Assembly: GCA_948474755.1 (NCBI GenBank)
Contig: CAOLHI010001313.1
Span: 62,001 to 126,000 of the forward strand
Direction: 5' to 3'
Length of the DNA stretch: 64,000 bases
Origin: Ctenosaura bakeri
Lineage: Eukaryota > Chordata > Lepidosauria > Squamata > Iguanidae
The position numbers and the translations under genes were made by a program. Below the pieces are notes generated by a model. That model was not told where the DNA came from and did no database searches. It saw only the letters and a list, made by a program, of their open reading frames with translations. Shown in pieces: positions 47,321-58,238 of this stretch. The stretch's first letter is position 1; every line of letters starts with the position of its first letter.

Positions 47321-48021
47321 TCTACACTAAATAGTTTTCTCTGTTCACTTCTTTTCTCCCTTTCTCTATAACTTTTCTCTGGCCAGTATAGAAGGGCAGC
47401 TCTTAAAAAAGCTCCCCAGTTTGTGTCTGCCAGTTCTTTCTTCCACCTTTCTGTAATCTTTCTACAAACTTATCAGAGACTTAGGTGAACAGTATCCAGT
47501 GCAAAGCAGTGCCTCCAACTGGAAAAAACACACATTGCTGCTGGTCTGGGATGCATGCCATCATGTGACATCATTGCAGTCGCACTGCTGTGGCATCCCC
47601 AGCCATTGTGATTGTGTGATACACCATTACCAGAAAAAATCCATTAATAGCCCCCTTTCCCATGATGATCTTGTTGGCTGTGGGAAGAGCAGAAGCACTA
47701 TCAAGTGCTTCCTCCCGAATTACAGCACAGGAAGAGGCAGGCTGTACTGCTGAAGGAAGGAGTATATCCCTAATGCTACCCATTCGCTGGCAGCTGACTG
47801 GGTGCAGTGGGGAGCATTCAGGTCCTGATCCTATCCTGGCAATGGGACATCATGCAACTGGGTCTTGGTGCAATAAGGGCCAAAGGGAAAGCAAGATATT
47901 GTTAGATTGGCCCATACTTTTATTTACTGGGAATGTCCAACAGTGCAAGAAGACTGAAACCAGGAATGTCACCAATTTAGTCCTATGGTGATGGCTCATT
48001 TTGGACCTAATAATGCTTTTT

Positions 48022-48051
48022 GCCTGCCTGCCTGCCTGCCTGCCTGCCTGC
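48022..48051 (+). repeat. (TGCC)n microsatellite
   Basis: About seven CCTG tetramers in a row. They create the apparent AGRQ-repeat frame on the - strand. Confidence 0.95.
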
Positions 48052-48070
48052 ATAAAAATGATTGCACATG

Positions 48071-48306
48071 ACAGCCAGTATGGTGTTGTGGTTTGAGCGT
48101 TGGACTATAACTCTGGAGACCAGGGTATGATTCCCCACTCAGCCATAGAACCCCACTGGCTGACCTTGGGCAAGTCACACACTCTCAGTCTCAAAGGAAG
48201 AGGAAACTTCCTCTGAACAATTCCTGCCAAGAAAACCCCCTGATAGGTTTGCCTTAGGGTTGCCAAGTTGGAAATGACTTGAAGGCACACAAGAACAACA
48301 GCAACA
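48071..48306 (+). mobile_element. tRNA-derived SINE, sense, nearly complete
   Basis: The head AGCCAGTATGGTGTTGTGGT and TTGAGCGTTGGACTATAACT holds the A-box-like sequence; GGTATGATTCCCCAC is box-B-like. The body is CTTGGGCAAGTCACACACTC, the tail GAAATGACTTGAAGGCACAC, and the end AACAACAGCAACAA-like. This is the best complete copy of the family in the window. Confidence 0.9.
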
Positions 48307-48892
48307 AATACAGCAATAAAGTCAATAAAGTCATACGTTGTAAGTAACTGGAAGTCTACCAAGCAACTTGCTAAACAAAAGTAAACTGATACATTCTGGA
48401 TGGCCATGATTATGTCTAAAAGCTGAAATCTATTTGTGACCATCCACCAGCAGAACAGCAGTATGCGGAGCAATGAATATCCCATCTTAGCCACTTGAAC
48501 ATGGAGACAGAAACAGAGGATATGCTGCTAGTAAGAATTTTTCTATATTTTTCTAACCACATTTGGTGATCTAGTAATTCAATAGAAATAGACACCTGAT
48601 AGTGCCCAGTAACCTACGTGTACACTTGATTAATTTATAAACAGCCATATTGAAGGAAACAGCTATTTTAGACTGAGTCATACGCGTGAGTTCACAGCCA
48701 TATATAAAAAGAGATATGGATCACTGGGATGACAACAGTTTTGCATGTGCTGTTGTCAATGCACTGTTTAAAAGGTCCAAAGGATCAACATCATGGGCTG
48801 AAACCCCCAGAATCACTTTCAGATTGATTTTAGCCATATCTCCCCCAGTCCCTGCTAGAAGGAACTACTTTATATTTATGTATGTATAGCAG

Positions 48893-49015
48893 AGCCAGTG
48901 TGGCATAGCGGTTTGAGCACTGCACTACAACCCTGGAGACCAGGGTTTGATTCCCCACTAAGCTATGGAAACCCACTGGGTGACACTGGATGTGTCACAC
49001 AATCTCAGCATCAAA
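48893..49015 (+). mobile_element. tRNA-derived SINE, sense, 5' half only
   Basis: GAGCCAGTGTGGCATAGCGG, CCAGGGTTTGATTCCCCACT and CTGGGTGACACTGGATGTGT match the head and body. The similarity fades after CACAATCTCAGCATC, so the tail is missing. Confidence 0.85.
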
Positions 49016-50270
49016 AAACTCAAATCTATCTGTTCTAAAAGACTTGAGCAAACATCAACTCTCTGCAAGGAAGGAATAAGTAACTGATAGCATTTATTCT
49101 GACAATTACTCTTAGATATTGCTTCAGCCCTCTGTATTAGAGGATATTCAGGAATGCTAAATATCAAGCTTCAATCTTTATAGGCTGCGTCAGTTTCATG
49201 TGCACATTGTTCGTTTATGCTCAACACTGCAAATATATTTTTCACCTTCCCAAACCAGCAGACATGTCTTTTGCTAGAATACACTAAAGCAGCATTCAGA
49301 ACAGAGTCAACTTTTTGGCAGCGAACACATTTTTCAGTAAATTATGTACCAAGACAGCAAGTGACTGGAAAGAGAGACCATCTGTCTAGATGACTTTGGA
49401 TTCATTCAGTTCCTCTTAGGAAATTCATTCTGCATAAATCTGAGCAGTGAGTCTGAAACCATGGTCTCTTGATATATAAAGCTTTTGAAGACCACATGGA
49501 AAAGGAAATGTAATGAATGCTGCAGCCAAATCACTTGGAACCAGGAGTGCGATGTTTGTCTTAGTAAAATTAATTCTTTATTCATTATCTTTAACTCAAT
49601 GCATAGTAAAACTAAAAGGTTTTTTTTAAAAAAAAATTGTGGTAGCATAGGGTGATAACCAGCATTCTGGATTCAGTGCTCCTAATAATTTCACAGCTGC
49701 TCTTGTAGCTGATGTTGATTTTGTATGGATTTTGGTCAACAATGAGTGCTATTAAGCACAAGGCTACACATGCTTTGTCTGTGCAATGTTCCAAAATTCA
49801 AAATAGCTGTTAAAATGAGAGTTTGAGGCTAACAAATCTAGTGTGAAGCGCTACTAAACTAGCCACTTTGTTTTCTTAATAGTCCCTGAAGAAGCCAGAG
49901 GGCAACTTTGATGACAAAGTAAACGAAAAGAAGGTATTGCCTATCACTGAACAGAAGGACATGATAGCCAAAGCTTCTCCAGCCTTTGAACCTTCCAACT
50001 CTTTACAATACATAACCATAGGAGAATAAAGTCTCCTAGAACACAGAGTCTCTTCTTAGTGAGAAGCACAGGAAGTTCTTTGTACTTTCAGCCCTGGAAG
50101 ATGAGTGCTCATGTGTCTTATTTTACAGTGGGCAGACTCTGGTTTTATGGTAAGCGTATCAAGGCAAGGAACTTAAGAAGAAGATCAGGGTCACAAAGTT
50201 TCTCATATGCAGTTACAACATGGACTACATGCTAAAGAGGCATAGAGCTCAGCAGGTTTTCACTGCGTCT
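49016..50270. other. Intergenic unique sequence
   Basis: No gene seen. A T/A-run lies near 49620-49638. The - strand short frames over 49406-49794 show no motif. Confidence 0.4.
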
Positions 50271-50468
50271 GGGGTTGCCAGGGTGAAAACTGGAGAACGT
50301 TACTGCATCTTTAATGGTTGTGTAAAAGAGGGGATTTCAGGAAGTGGTGTTTTTAGACGATCAAGTAATAGGCAACACTTGCTGAAACCAAGTATCAGGC
50401 AACATTTGCTCCCTTTTCAGCACAATAGTTGAAAGGTGCAGAAGACCTGTTTTCATTCTGGCAACCCC
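50271..50468. mobile_element. MITE with GGGGTTGCCAG terminal inverted repeats
   Basis: The left end GGGGTTGCCAGGGTGAAAAC and the right end in reverse, GGGGTTGCCAGAATGAAAAC, are inverted repeats of at least 20 nt. The interior (about 198 bp in total) has a local duplication: GTAATAGGCAACACTTGCT and GTATCAGGCAACATTTGCT. No target duplication is evident. It is probably hAT-derived, but this is unproven. Confidence 0.7.
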
Positions 50469-50867
50469 GGTTACAGCAGTTTCATCTCACTTTAATGGCT
50501 GATGCTCCATTATATAGAATTCTGGGGTTTCTGGTTTTGTAAGATACTTGGATTTCTCTGCTTAGAAAGCTCTAGTACATTGCTCTGAGCTATAACACTA
50601 AAATCTGCCAGCAAAGAGCTATAAACTGCAAATCCAAGGATTCTTTAGGTGGAGCTGCAACAATCAGCATGGGATCAGACAGCTCTAACTGTAGTATCGG
50701 TGCACTCCTGGTCACAGGAAAGTGCCACAATGGTGAGATGAACTTCTGTTTTAGTTGTAGATTTTTATAGACATGTACAGATTAACATGTTCAAATTTTA
50801 CACAAAAATACACGTTATTCTTACCTCTTGTTTGATGATATAAAAGCAGCCACTGTACTATTACTTA

Positions 50868-51110
50868 TTGCTTATTTATTTAATTTAGATACTGCCTTTC
50901 TCCTTACAGGAACCAAGGTGGCTTACACACATTTAAAAAACAGGGTACAGTTTTTAAAAATTATATATACAGAATTACAAAAATTAAATGGTAGTTCATT
51001 TAGAGAACACAAAATTAAAGCAATACCATACAAAATTAAAACATAGTAATATATATATATACACACACACACAAATAAAAACACTAGAAAGTAATGGCAG
51101 TGAGTCCAAC
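50868..51110 (-). repeat. L2-like LINE 3' tail, antisense, with (TA)n(CA)n
   Basis: TTATTTATTTAATTTAGATA, CTGCCTTTCTCC and CCAAGGTGGCTTACACACAT, followed by an A-rich run, are the reverse complement of the common L2-type tail. A (TA)n(CA)n microsatellite sits at 51047-51073. Confidence 0.55.
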
Positions 51111-52082
51111 TATTAAACATCGCAAGACTAACTTCTGAATACGATTGCACTGTGCTCAGACTGCTGTTGCTCTCAATAAGCAGAAACAGATTTTAAAAAC
51201 CCCAATAAAGTATGATAGGAAGCATCCTTATCACATGGATTTCAGAAGAAAGACCCACATATGACTTGACACTGATAAGGGGATGCAGCCTGTTTAAGCC
51301 ATATATAAACTAATTCTTGGAAGTTTAGAAATAAATGTTGCCACTGTTCAAAAGACAATGTTGAGACATAGGAGTTGAAGGATGGAAAACTAGAGGAAGA
51401 AGGAGGGAATTGAGATCACTGAGCAGAGATGTTTCCCTTTTTCACAGAATTAAAATAGGAGCAGAGACGGTACATCGTACAAGTGGAACCAGAGACTTGG
51501 CACAAAAGCTGGCAATGTGCAAAGGGATTTTGAAGCTAGGCCCTAAAACAGTGCATTTCTTGCTCTGTTTTTCTGATGATTTGTGATTGATAGCCTTTCT
51601 TCTGGCTCAGGAACACACTGGCCTCTATAATTACATCTTTGGCTGCCCAACTCACCCTTTCAATTAAGACTTTCCCCCTTCTCCAGGGCTTATATGCTGC
51701 TGCTGCTGCAGCAGCAGGAATAATCCATCTCAATGCCCCTATGCATAGCATCAAATATGGCCCCTTGGTGGACCTTGGCACAAAAGAGTTTAACCAGGAA
51801 AATGTTTTCTTTCTGATTATGAACAGGTACAGCTAAGCCTTATTCCCACCTTGAAAGGCAAGGCTGTGACACCGTGATTATTCTTCAGAGAGCCAACAAG
51901 GTTACACAAGAACCTGAGTGGCAATGCAGTATTTTGCCTATTCCATACTGCAAGTTTAAGCAACTGTAATAATTTAATGGGGGAAGAAAAATAGGAAAAT
52001 CATAGGCCCTGAGTATGACTTCAGTTTGCAAGGTCCTGATATTGCTTTACTTGTTTTAGTAGTCAATATTTCCAATTAAAGC
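51111..52082. other. Intergenic, no gene recognised
   Basis: Contains a palindromic CTGCTGCTGCTGCAGCAGCA block at 51695-51715, which makes poly-Ala frames on both strands. No other signal was seen. Confidence 0.4.
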
Positions 52083-52285
52083 TGGCCTAAATGCTGAGAA
52101 GGCACCAGATCCTGTATGATCTTGGAAACTGAACAGGGTCAAGCCTAGTTAGTACTTGGATGAGAGACTGCCAGAGAATACCAGATGTTGTAGACTATAT
52201 TTCAGAGGAAGGAACTGGAAAACCTCCTCTGAGTAAATCTTGCCAAGAAAATCCTGTGATGGGTTCAGAGTCTACTAGAAGGCAT
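52083..52285 (+). mobile_element. 5S rRNA-derived SINE, sense
   Basis: The head CAGATCCTGTATGATCTTGG, AAACTGAACAGGGTCAAGCC and TAGTTAGTACTTGGATGAGA is the 3' half of 5S rRNA, including the internal promoter region. It is followed by the tail TCCTCTGAGTAAATCTTGCC and AAGAAAATCCTGTGATGGGT, shared with the tRNA-derived SINE. The degenerate sequence and the SINE tail show it is not a functional 5S gene. Confidence 0.85.
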
Positions 52286-52508
52286 ATCACAATGTCAAAT
52301 TTCCAAACAAAATGGCCTTCTTTTTTTCATCCTCTCAAATCCTGGGATATATAGTCTCATAAGGTACTCATAATTCTCTATCAGAAGGAATTCACTAGAG
52401 AATCCCAAGTGCTTAACCAAACTGCAAATCCCAGTATTACATAGAAAGGACCAACAAAAATCAAAGTGGTATTAAACCACTATAACTGTGTAAATGCAGG
52501 GAGTTTTA
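52286..52508. repeat. Degenerate MITE-like sequence
   Basis: CCTGGGATATATAGTCTCAT, AGAATCCCAAGTGC, CAAACTGCAAATCCCAGTAT and GGTATTAAACCACTATAACT resemble the interior of the short MITE family, but termini are not clear. Confidence 0.4.
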
Positions 52509-52669
52509 GGCCATTTCCGCACTAGCCTGTTATAGCGCTATGATTCCACTTGCAACATCCTATGGAAGCCTGGGGTTTGCAGTTTCAGGAGGGGCCGTCT
52601 GGCCCCAGGATTCCATGGGATGTTGCAAGTGGAATCATAGCGCTATAACAGGCTAGTGCGGAAATAGCC
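52509..52669. mobile_element. Short MITE, near-perfect hairpin
   Basis: The left arm GGCCATTTCCGCACTAGCCT, GTTATAGCGCTATGATTCCA, CTTGCAACATCC is mirrored by the right arm, about 66 nt with only about three mismatches. The loop is about 29 nt. The flanks are TTA (52506-52508) and TTG (52670-52672), a 3-bp duplication with one difference. It is the best-preserved short MITE here. Its internal CATCCTATGGAA...TGGGGTTTGCAGTTT is shared with 43058 and 54799. Confidence 0.85.
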
Positions 52670-52965
52670 TTGGTTATGCCATGGATTATACCTGCTGCAG
52701 TCATCCGGCAACAGCCATGAGAATAGGAACATTTCAGTGAATATTCTGAGTTTGAGTGAGAGAAAGGAGGTTTTATGTCTGTTCAGACTAATGGTTCTGG
52801 GACCAGTTTTAAGACACTTAAGACACTACTAGAAGCAGTTGTTGCCAAGCTGATACAAGAGTGGTACAGCACAGACATTTTTCATCACTCACAAAGGTAG
52901 GACAGAACATTTCTCCACTACCTAGAGAGAACATCAACTTATAAAAGTTTACACAAAGTGATTTT

Positions 52966-52989
52966 TGTGTGTGTGTGTGTGTGTGTGTA
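52966..52989 (+). repeat. (GT)n microsatellite
   Basis: About eleven GT units. Confidence 0.9.
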
Positions 52990-53097
52990 TGTTTTCTCTA
53001 TTAGTGTATGATTACAAGGCTTTTAGCACCCTGAGCACACAAGCCCTGCACTTACAACCAGAATGATGCAAACTACCACAATGCCTGGCTAATTGCT

Positions 53098-53100
53098 GCG

Positions 53101-53146
<46 letters not shown>

Positions 53147-53227
53147 GTGCCTTCAAGTCATTTTTGACTTATGGAGACCCTAAGGCAACCCAATCAAAGT
53201 TTTCTTGGCAAGATTTGTTCAGAGCAG
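53098..53227 (-). mobile_element. tRNA-derived SINE tail, antisense, with expanded (TTG)n
   Basis: A (TTG)n run of about 15 units (53101-53145) precedes TGTGCCTTCAAGTCATTTTT, GACTTATGGAGACCCTAAGG and TTTTCTTGGCAAGATTTGTT. Only the 3' half of the SINE is present. The TTG run is the expanded AAC-type SINE tail. Confidence 0.88.
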
Positions 53228-53261
53228 GGGTCTCAACCTGCTTCACCGTGCTGGCTCTTCA

Positions 53262-53870
53262 GTGTTTCAATCTTTTTATTCATCATAATAAGAATAAACA
53301 AAAAAAATACATGAAAAAACTATAAAGAACAAGACATACAACAAAAAGAATACTACACACCATATTTTATCTATACAACAACTTATATAACTACAAGATT
53401 ATCTTCTACTAACAACATATAAAAGACAAAAAGACAAAACTCAGAAAACAACCCACTTAACCAATTAAAACCCATGAAAACATATAGAAAAGATTCTTTC
53501 CTTATTTTACTTTCCTGGGACTACATATATATATAGTGTTTACCAACAATAAATTATCCAACAAAGATTTTGTCCTATAAAACTCTTCCTCAACTTGTTT
53601 TTCTTACAGCTAATATACTAAGGATGTTTGTAACTCAAGGTTTTATAAATCATTCATTTTTATCTTCTCTTTCCTTAGGTGATCCTTACCCTAGGAATCC
53701 AACATATTTCTCTACAAATTCTTATATTGTTCTTATTATAAATCTTATTTCCAAATTCTTTGTTCCAACCCTACACCTGTTCCAACCCTAAACCTGTGAA
53801 CTAGCGCTTGTGTCTTTATAGTGAGCTCTTCAACTGCTGTATAGTCCCTTAACAGCATTTCCGCTCCCTC
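53262..53870 (-). mobile_element. Probable L1 3' UTR fragment, antisense
   Basis: CAATCTTTTTATTCATCATA, then an A/C-rich stretch (AATACATGAAAAAACTATAA, AACAAGACATACAACAAAAA), resembles in texture and some words the antisense L1 tail at 35070-35180. No ORF2 text is recognisable, so this is weaker than the 35-37 kb copy. Confidence 0.4.
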
Positions 53871-53876
53871 TTTCTA

Positions 53877-54441
53877 GGCCCTTTTCGCACGGGCTTTCTG
53901 TCGCGCGACAGCCCCGTGAGCCTCGCGGGAGTGGGAGCGTCACTCTGCTCGACGCACTCCCACTTCCGCTGCTCTCACGGGGCTGACGCTGCGCGAGCGC
54001 GTATTTTTTGATTTTCGCCTCAAAGCGAAAATCACCCGCGCTCGCGCAGCGCTCCCAGCACCCACACGCACTTACCTCCTGTGCGGAGCGTCGGGGAGGC
54101 AGCCGGGTTGCGCTTCCTTCCCTCTGCCCCTGCGGAAGGAAGGGGCGGGTCGTGGAGCTAGCACGACGGACGCGACACCTCCTGCTTCGCGTGCGTGCGG
54201 GGGGGGATGGACGCGACACCTCCTGCTTCGCGCGCGCACGGGGGGGCGGATGTGGCAGCCTCCTGCTTCGCGAGGGGGGGGGACGCGCGAGCCGCCGCCG
54301 CCGCCTCCGGGAGGCTGCTGCTTCCCAGCTCATTCCTTCGCCTGCGGAAGGAAGGAGGGGAAACGGCAGCCTCCTGGAGAAGGCTTCTTGCGCGAGCCGC
54401 CCTCCCCCGCTTGCGCTAGAAGCCTTAATGCGAAAAGGGCC
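53877..54441. mobile_element. CpG-rich MITE (565 bp) with 3-bp target duplication
   Basis: It begins GGCCCTTTTCGCACGGGC and ends ...ATGCGAAAAGGGCC. CTA flanks both sides (53874-53876; 54442-54444). It is very rich in CG dinucleotides. Internal hairpins include GATTTTCGC...GCGAAAATC and TTCCTTC..CTGCGGAAGGAAG. It shares almost its whole length with 58239-58771. The long open frames on both strands are artefacts of GC richness. Confidence 0.85.
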
Positions 54442-54629
54442 CTAGTCTTCCACTGGAACTACTCTACAACTGCATTCAGTTGTTATTTCAGCAGTCTGTT
54501 GTGAGGGTGGAGAGATCACATTCAGATTTCCTCTCATTCCTAAGATTCCTCTTATATTCATAGCTTTACACCCATGGGTCTGTCCCATCCATTAAAATAA
54601 TGAAAGGATTGGCCAAAGAGCTGGTATGA

Positions 54630-54735
54630 GGGACGTACACATTTTCCTGAACTTGTCTCATCATTGGCCATGCTAGCTAGGGCTAAGGGAAGTCAGGAGT
54701 CCAACAGTATCTGGAGGGCAACAATTGCCTCGGTC
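54630..54735. mobile_element. hAT-like MITE fragment
   Basis: TCATCATTGGCCATGCTAGC, TAGGGCTAAGGGAAGTCAGG and AGTCCAACAGTATCTGGAGG match the middle of the reptile MITE also seen at 22916, in reverse order of its other half. Confidence 0.5.
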
Positions 54736-54773
54736 CTGTTCTAGGGGATCATATGTATATCTTGAGCGCACGT

Positions 54774-55143
54774 GGATTCAGAGTGTAGTGGAGTCTCTGG
54801 GACTTTCCACACTACACTGTTATAGTGCCATTATTCCACTTTCAACATCCTGTGGAATCCTGGGGTTTGCAGTTTAGGGAGGAGCCTTTAGAATTCTCAG
54901 TCAGAGAGCTCTCTCATCTCGGTAAACTACAAATCCCAGAATTCCACAAGATGTTCAAAGTGGAATAATAGCACTATAATAGTATAGTGCAGAAAGGCCC
55001 TCCTTCTATGGAGGTTTTTTAAGTAGAGGCTAGACGGCCATCTGTTGGGAATGCTTTAATGTGTGTTCCTGCATGGCAGGGGGTTGGACTAGATGACTCC
55101 TGTGACCTCTTCCAACTCTATGATTCTATGATTCTGTGATTCT
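54774..55143 (+). mobile_element. CR1 3' end split by a MITE
   Basis: GGATTCAGAGTGTAGTGGAG then (after the MITE) CCTTCTATGGAGGTTTTTTA, GCATGGCAGGGGGTTGGACT and TTCCAACTCTATGATTCTAT form one CR1 tail. It ends in four variant ATTCTATG units. Confidence 0.88.
54799..55000. mobile_element. Short MITE nested in a CR1 tail
   Basis: The left end GGGACTTTCCACACTACACT and the reversed right end GGGCCTTTCTGCACTATACT are inverted repeats. The interior TATAGTGCCATTATTCCACT and GTGGAATCCTGGGGTTTGCA matches the MITEs at 43058 and 52509. CTC or CT at both edges is consistent with a 3-bp target duplication, but the exact edge is blurred. Confidence 0.75.
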
Positions 55144-55433
55144 ATGATCTCCAGAGTGGGGGAATAGGCATAATCCAGAAAAAAAAAGGTGTAATCCAAG
55201 GGGTAGTTAACACATTTATTACTGGAGTCATGAGTTAGGAATTGAGTGTGAGAATGAGTGGTCACAAATAAAGCTTGAAAATTCCCCTCAAATGCAGTGT
55301 TTTTTAATGGTTTCTTCCTACTGCCAGTTAAATCAATGCAGTTTTGTTGTGCTGAGAGTTGAAACAGTATAAATGTGTGTATGAATAAGGAGCAATTTGC
55401 ACAGATATGACTAGCATCTTAGCATAGCCTCTT

Positions 55434-55457
55434 ACCACCACCACCACCACCACCACT
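55434..55457 (+). repeat. (ACC)n microsatellite
   Basis: About eight CCA units. Confidence 0.9.
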
Positions 55458-55999
55458 CCCCGGCCAGCTTTCAAATAACATTTAAGCTGAAACCAACATC
55501 TTCCACTCTGGCAATATTTCCTACCTTGTCAAATGCTAGCAACAGCTAAATTTGTATGCAGGCACTGTAGAAGCTGGATCAATAAGAAAATTAGCAACCA
55601 AGAATGGCAGCGCTCAAGCTCCTCTCACCAGAGCCTGTTACTATTTTGTTTCTCAGCATTCAGAGAGTGTGGGGAACATTAAAAAAAAATGACGTGTTTT
55701 CCTACAACCTAACCAAGGGACCATCACTAATTGCATTGATTGTTGGAAAATGCACCATCCAAATTAGAAATGGATCGTTATCAACATTTCCCCCCCACCT
55801 TCTGCTAGAGGGGAAACCTCCAGCAGCCCACATACCAGCGTGCATGTTCCAATAAAATTAATTAAACGATTCAAATATGCTTGACTCATCAAGAAGGTGC
55901 TGTGGAAGGAAAAATTAATATTCCAGTCCAACTCTGTGGAGCTGCTTGCCTTTAGGGCTGGGTCCGTGGCAAACAAGTGACAAACAAGTTTTCTCTAAA

Positions 56000-57120
56000 G
56001 ATTTTGCCTCATCCTTCCAGCCTATTTAGTATGTTGTTTTCTTTTAATGTCATGGTTGATATGTGCTTTGCTGTGTTATTCTGCCCACAATGATTAGCTC
56101 CAGTCCAGTCCAGAGTTGTAAATCAGCCATCCAGCAAGCTAGAGAAAGGTGAACTCCCTGCCAAGGATCTGATATGTGAAGGCATCTTGCTTCCAGATCA
56201 TTAAGTCAGCCCCAGCATTTAAATCTCACCGTACACAGAAGACACTATGTGTTCCAAAACTGTCCTTTTAAAAAAATTGGGCTTAAGCGTTCCTTCCCCA
56301 CCTCCTTCCCCACCTCTTTAATCTTGTGTTTCTGTGGCACATTCTTGCCCGATGAGACCCAGACTGGGCGACATTTTCAGGAGGCCTTATATTAGATGTT
56401 CAGCGGGTCACATGAAAGATTGACATTTTGGTTCATGTTGTTGAGTAGCAGAATCGATCTCATTTCCACAGAGACTGAGTATGATGCGCAGGCCACATAA
56501 AAGGAAGATTCTTGGCACTGTCAGACAGACAGGAGACCTAATCCCTTGTGCAAGGGTAGTAAATGTCATCTTCCTTCCTCTGCTGCAACACCCACCTCCC
56601 CTAGTTCAGTCCTTCTGATAAAAGGCAGAGATGAAATGCTGCCATTTTGCTTAACCACCTGGGCTTAAATAATGATTGTTTACAACATGACTGAAAGGCA
56701 ATGAGGCCCCCATTATGGAATGTCACCGCTGATGCATTGATTGGGTACCATGAATGTAACGTGGACAACTGCGAGGCACATTTGGGCTAATAACTCACTG
56801 CATTTGTGGCTAAGTTTTCCAGGCTGAGACTCACCATGAAATGATTCTTCCCGTCACCTCTTGGGCAGCCCTGTCTTATTACTTGAATTATGCATCAGTG
56901 TTGTTCTCCCAAAGCTGTTATTTACACCCAACTTTTTCCAGTGACATCTCTCCTCTCTAAAAATCATGTCTCAATCTCGCTTGTTAAAGAGATTGAAGGG
57001 ATTCTGCCAGAGGAGAGAAATTACTTTGCTCTTTGTTTTTTTTCTAATCTCCCCATTCAAAAACCTCATTTTCTCTTGTCAGAAAGGAACCGCCAGTTAA
57101 ATGTATTCAAACTGAATTAC
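56000..57120. other. Candidate conserved non-coding element
   Basis: The longest complex, repeat-free stretch in the gene-poor part. It contains TTAAATAATGATTGTTTACA, GAATTATGCATCAGTG (octamer-like TTATGCAT) and CTGATGCATTGATTGGGTAC. Motif density and the lack of homopolymers until a T-run at 57129 suggest constraint. This is a textual impression only. Confidence 0.35.
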
Positions 57121-57587
57121 AAGAGGTACTTTTTTTTTTTTTTTTAAAATGGTTAGAGGGTGTTTGCTGCTTTTCTCTTTCCATCTGGCATGGTTAGAAA
57201 ATCTTAAAGGGGCTGTTACTGAGAGTGTCTCCCTCCCCATTCTTTCTTATACTCCCATCTTTCAAAAATCTGAAAATTACTTTTCCCATTGATGCCTCTT
57301 ACTCATTTGCACATGCCAATGTATTTCCCTGTGATCTGATTAGGGCTGGTGTTGTTGCTTTTTGTTGACTTCACAAGGGTGGAGGGTGAGAGAAAAAGAA
57401 TGAGTAAAAGAGAGAGAGGAAAAAAAATAGACCTGCATCTAATCTTTGTAGCCAAGTCTGCTCTGTATTATCTTTCATAAGGTGAACTTTACAGCAGAAA
57501 ATATACCCAAGAGGCTTAAAAGAGCATGTTTCACTGTCTAGCAGACCTGCTTTGCAACTGAGCTGCTAGTGGTGGTGGGGTGGTGCT

Positions 57588-57611
57588 GGTGGGGTGTGTG
57601 TGTGTGTGTGT
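57588..57611 (+). repeat. (GT)n microsatellite
   Basis: About ten GT units after a GGTGG-rich stretch. Confidence 0.85.
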
Positions 57612-58238
57612 GAAAGAGAGGGGGGTGTTTTTAAGAGAGAGAGATTAAAGATTGCTCACTAAAACAACCCAACCTCAGTGTTGCCATGGCACCTTCTATT
57701 ACAAACGTATGAAGGAGGATGTCTTGTATGTCTTTTGGACCCCAAGGTTTAATGCAAAATAAAAAGGCTGTGATCTTAAGCATGCTGAAGTTCTGTTCAA
57801 GAGTTTGCCCAAATATGTAAGGGTTACCAGGGTGTAAGGAGAAAATATTACCTTTTTGGACCACTCCTGCTCCCGAAAGGACTGTAGTTTATTTGTTCCC
57901 CTATCCTCTGATAGGGAGGACCAATATGTGCATGCAGGTGTCCCACCCATGTGCTACCTTCTCTTTGGACCTTTGTAAGATGACTGTGATGGTTTGGAGA
58001 GGGTTTCTAAGTGCATTTGACAGAAGATACCTCCAAGCCTCAATAGTACCAGGAAGCCTGCCTTATGGGAGTTCCAGATAACATGGGACCTTCTGAACAT
58101 ACTTAAAAATGCTCCTCAGAGCTTCATACTCAATTTTCACAAGTCTGAAGAGGAATCTATATGCACAGGGATGTATGGAACAGGCTTGTACATACACCCT
58201 ATTCTGTTTCATACATGGAGCTTTCAGGTAAATACTAT

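Noticed and set aside
48071..48150. tRNA gene
   Set aside because: The tRNA-like head is part of a SINE; no complete cloverleaf or anticodon arm with paired stems is evident.
48105..48494. Minus-strand 129-codon frame as a membrane protein gene
   Set aside because: Much of it is the reverse of a SINE; the hydrophobic part has no motif.
53830..54504. Overlapping Arg/Ala-rich proteins in the GC-rich segment
   Set aside because: The segment is a MITE with terminal repeats and a target duplication. Stops are rare only because of the composition, and the second copy does not keep the frames.
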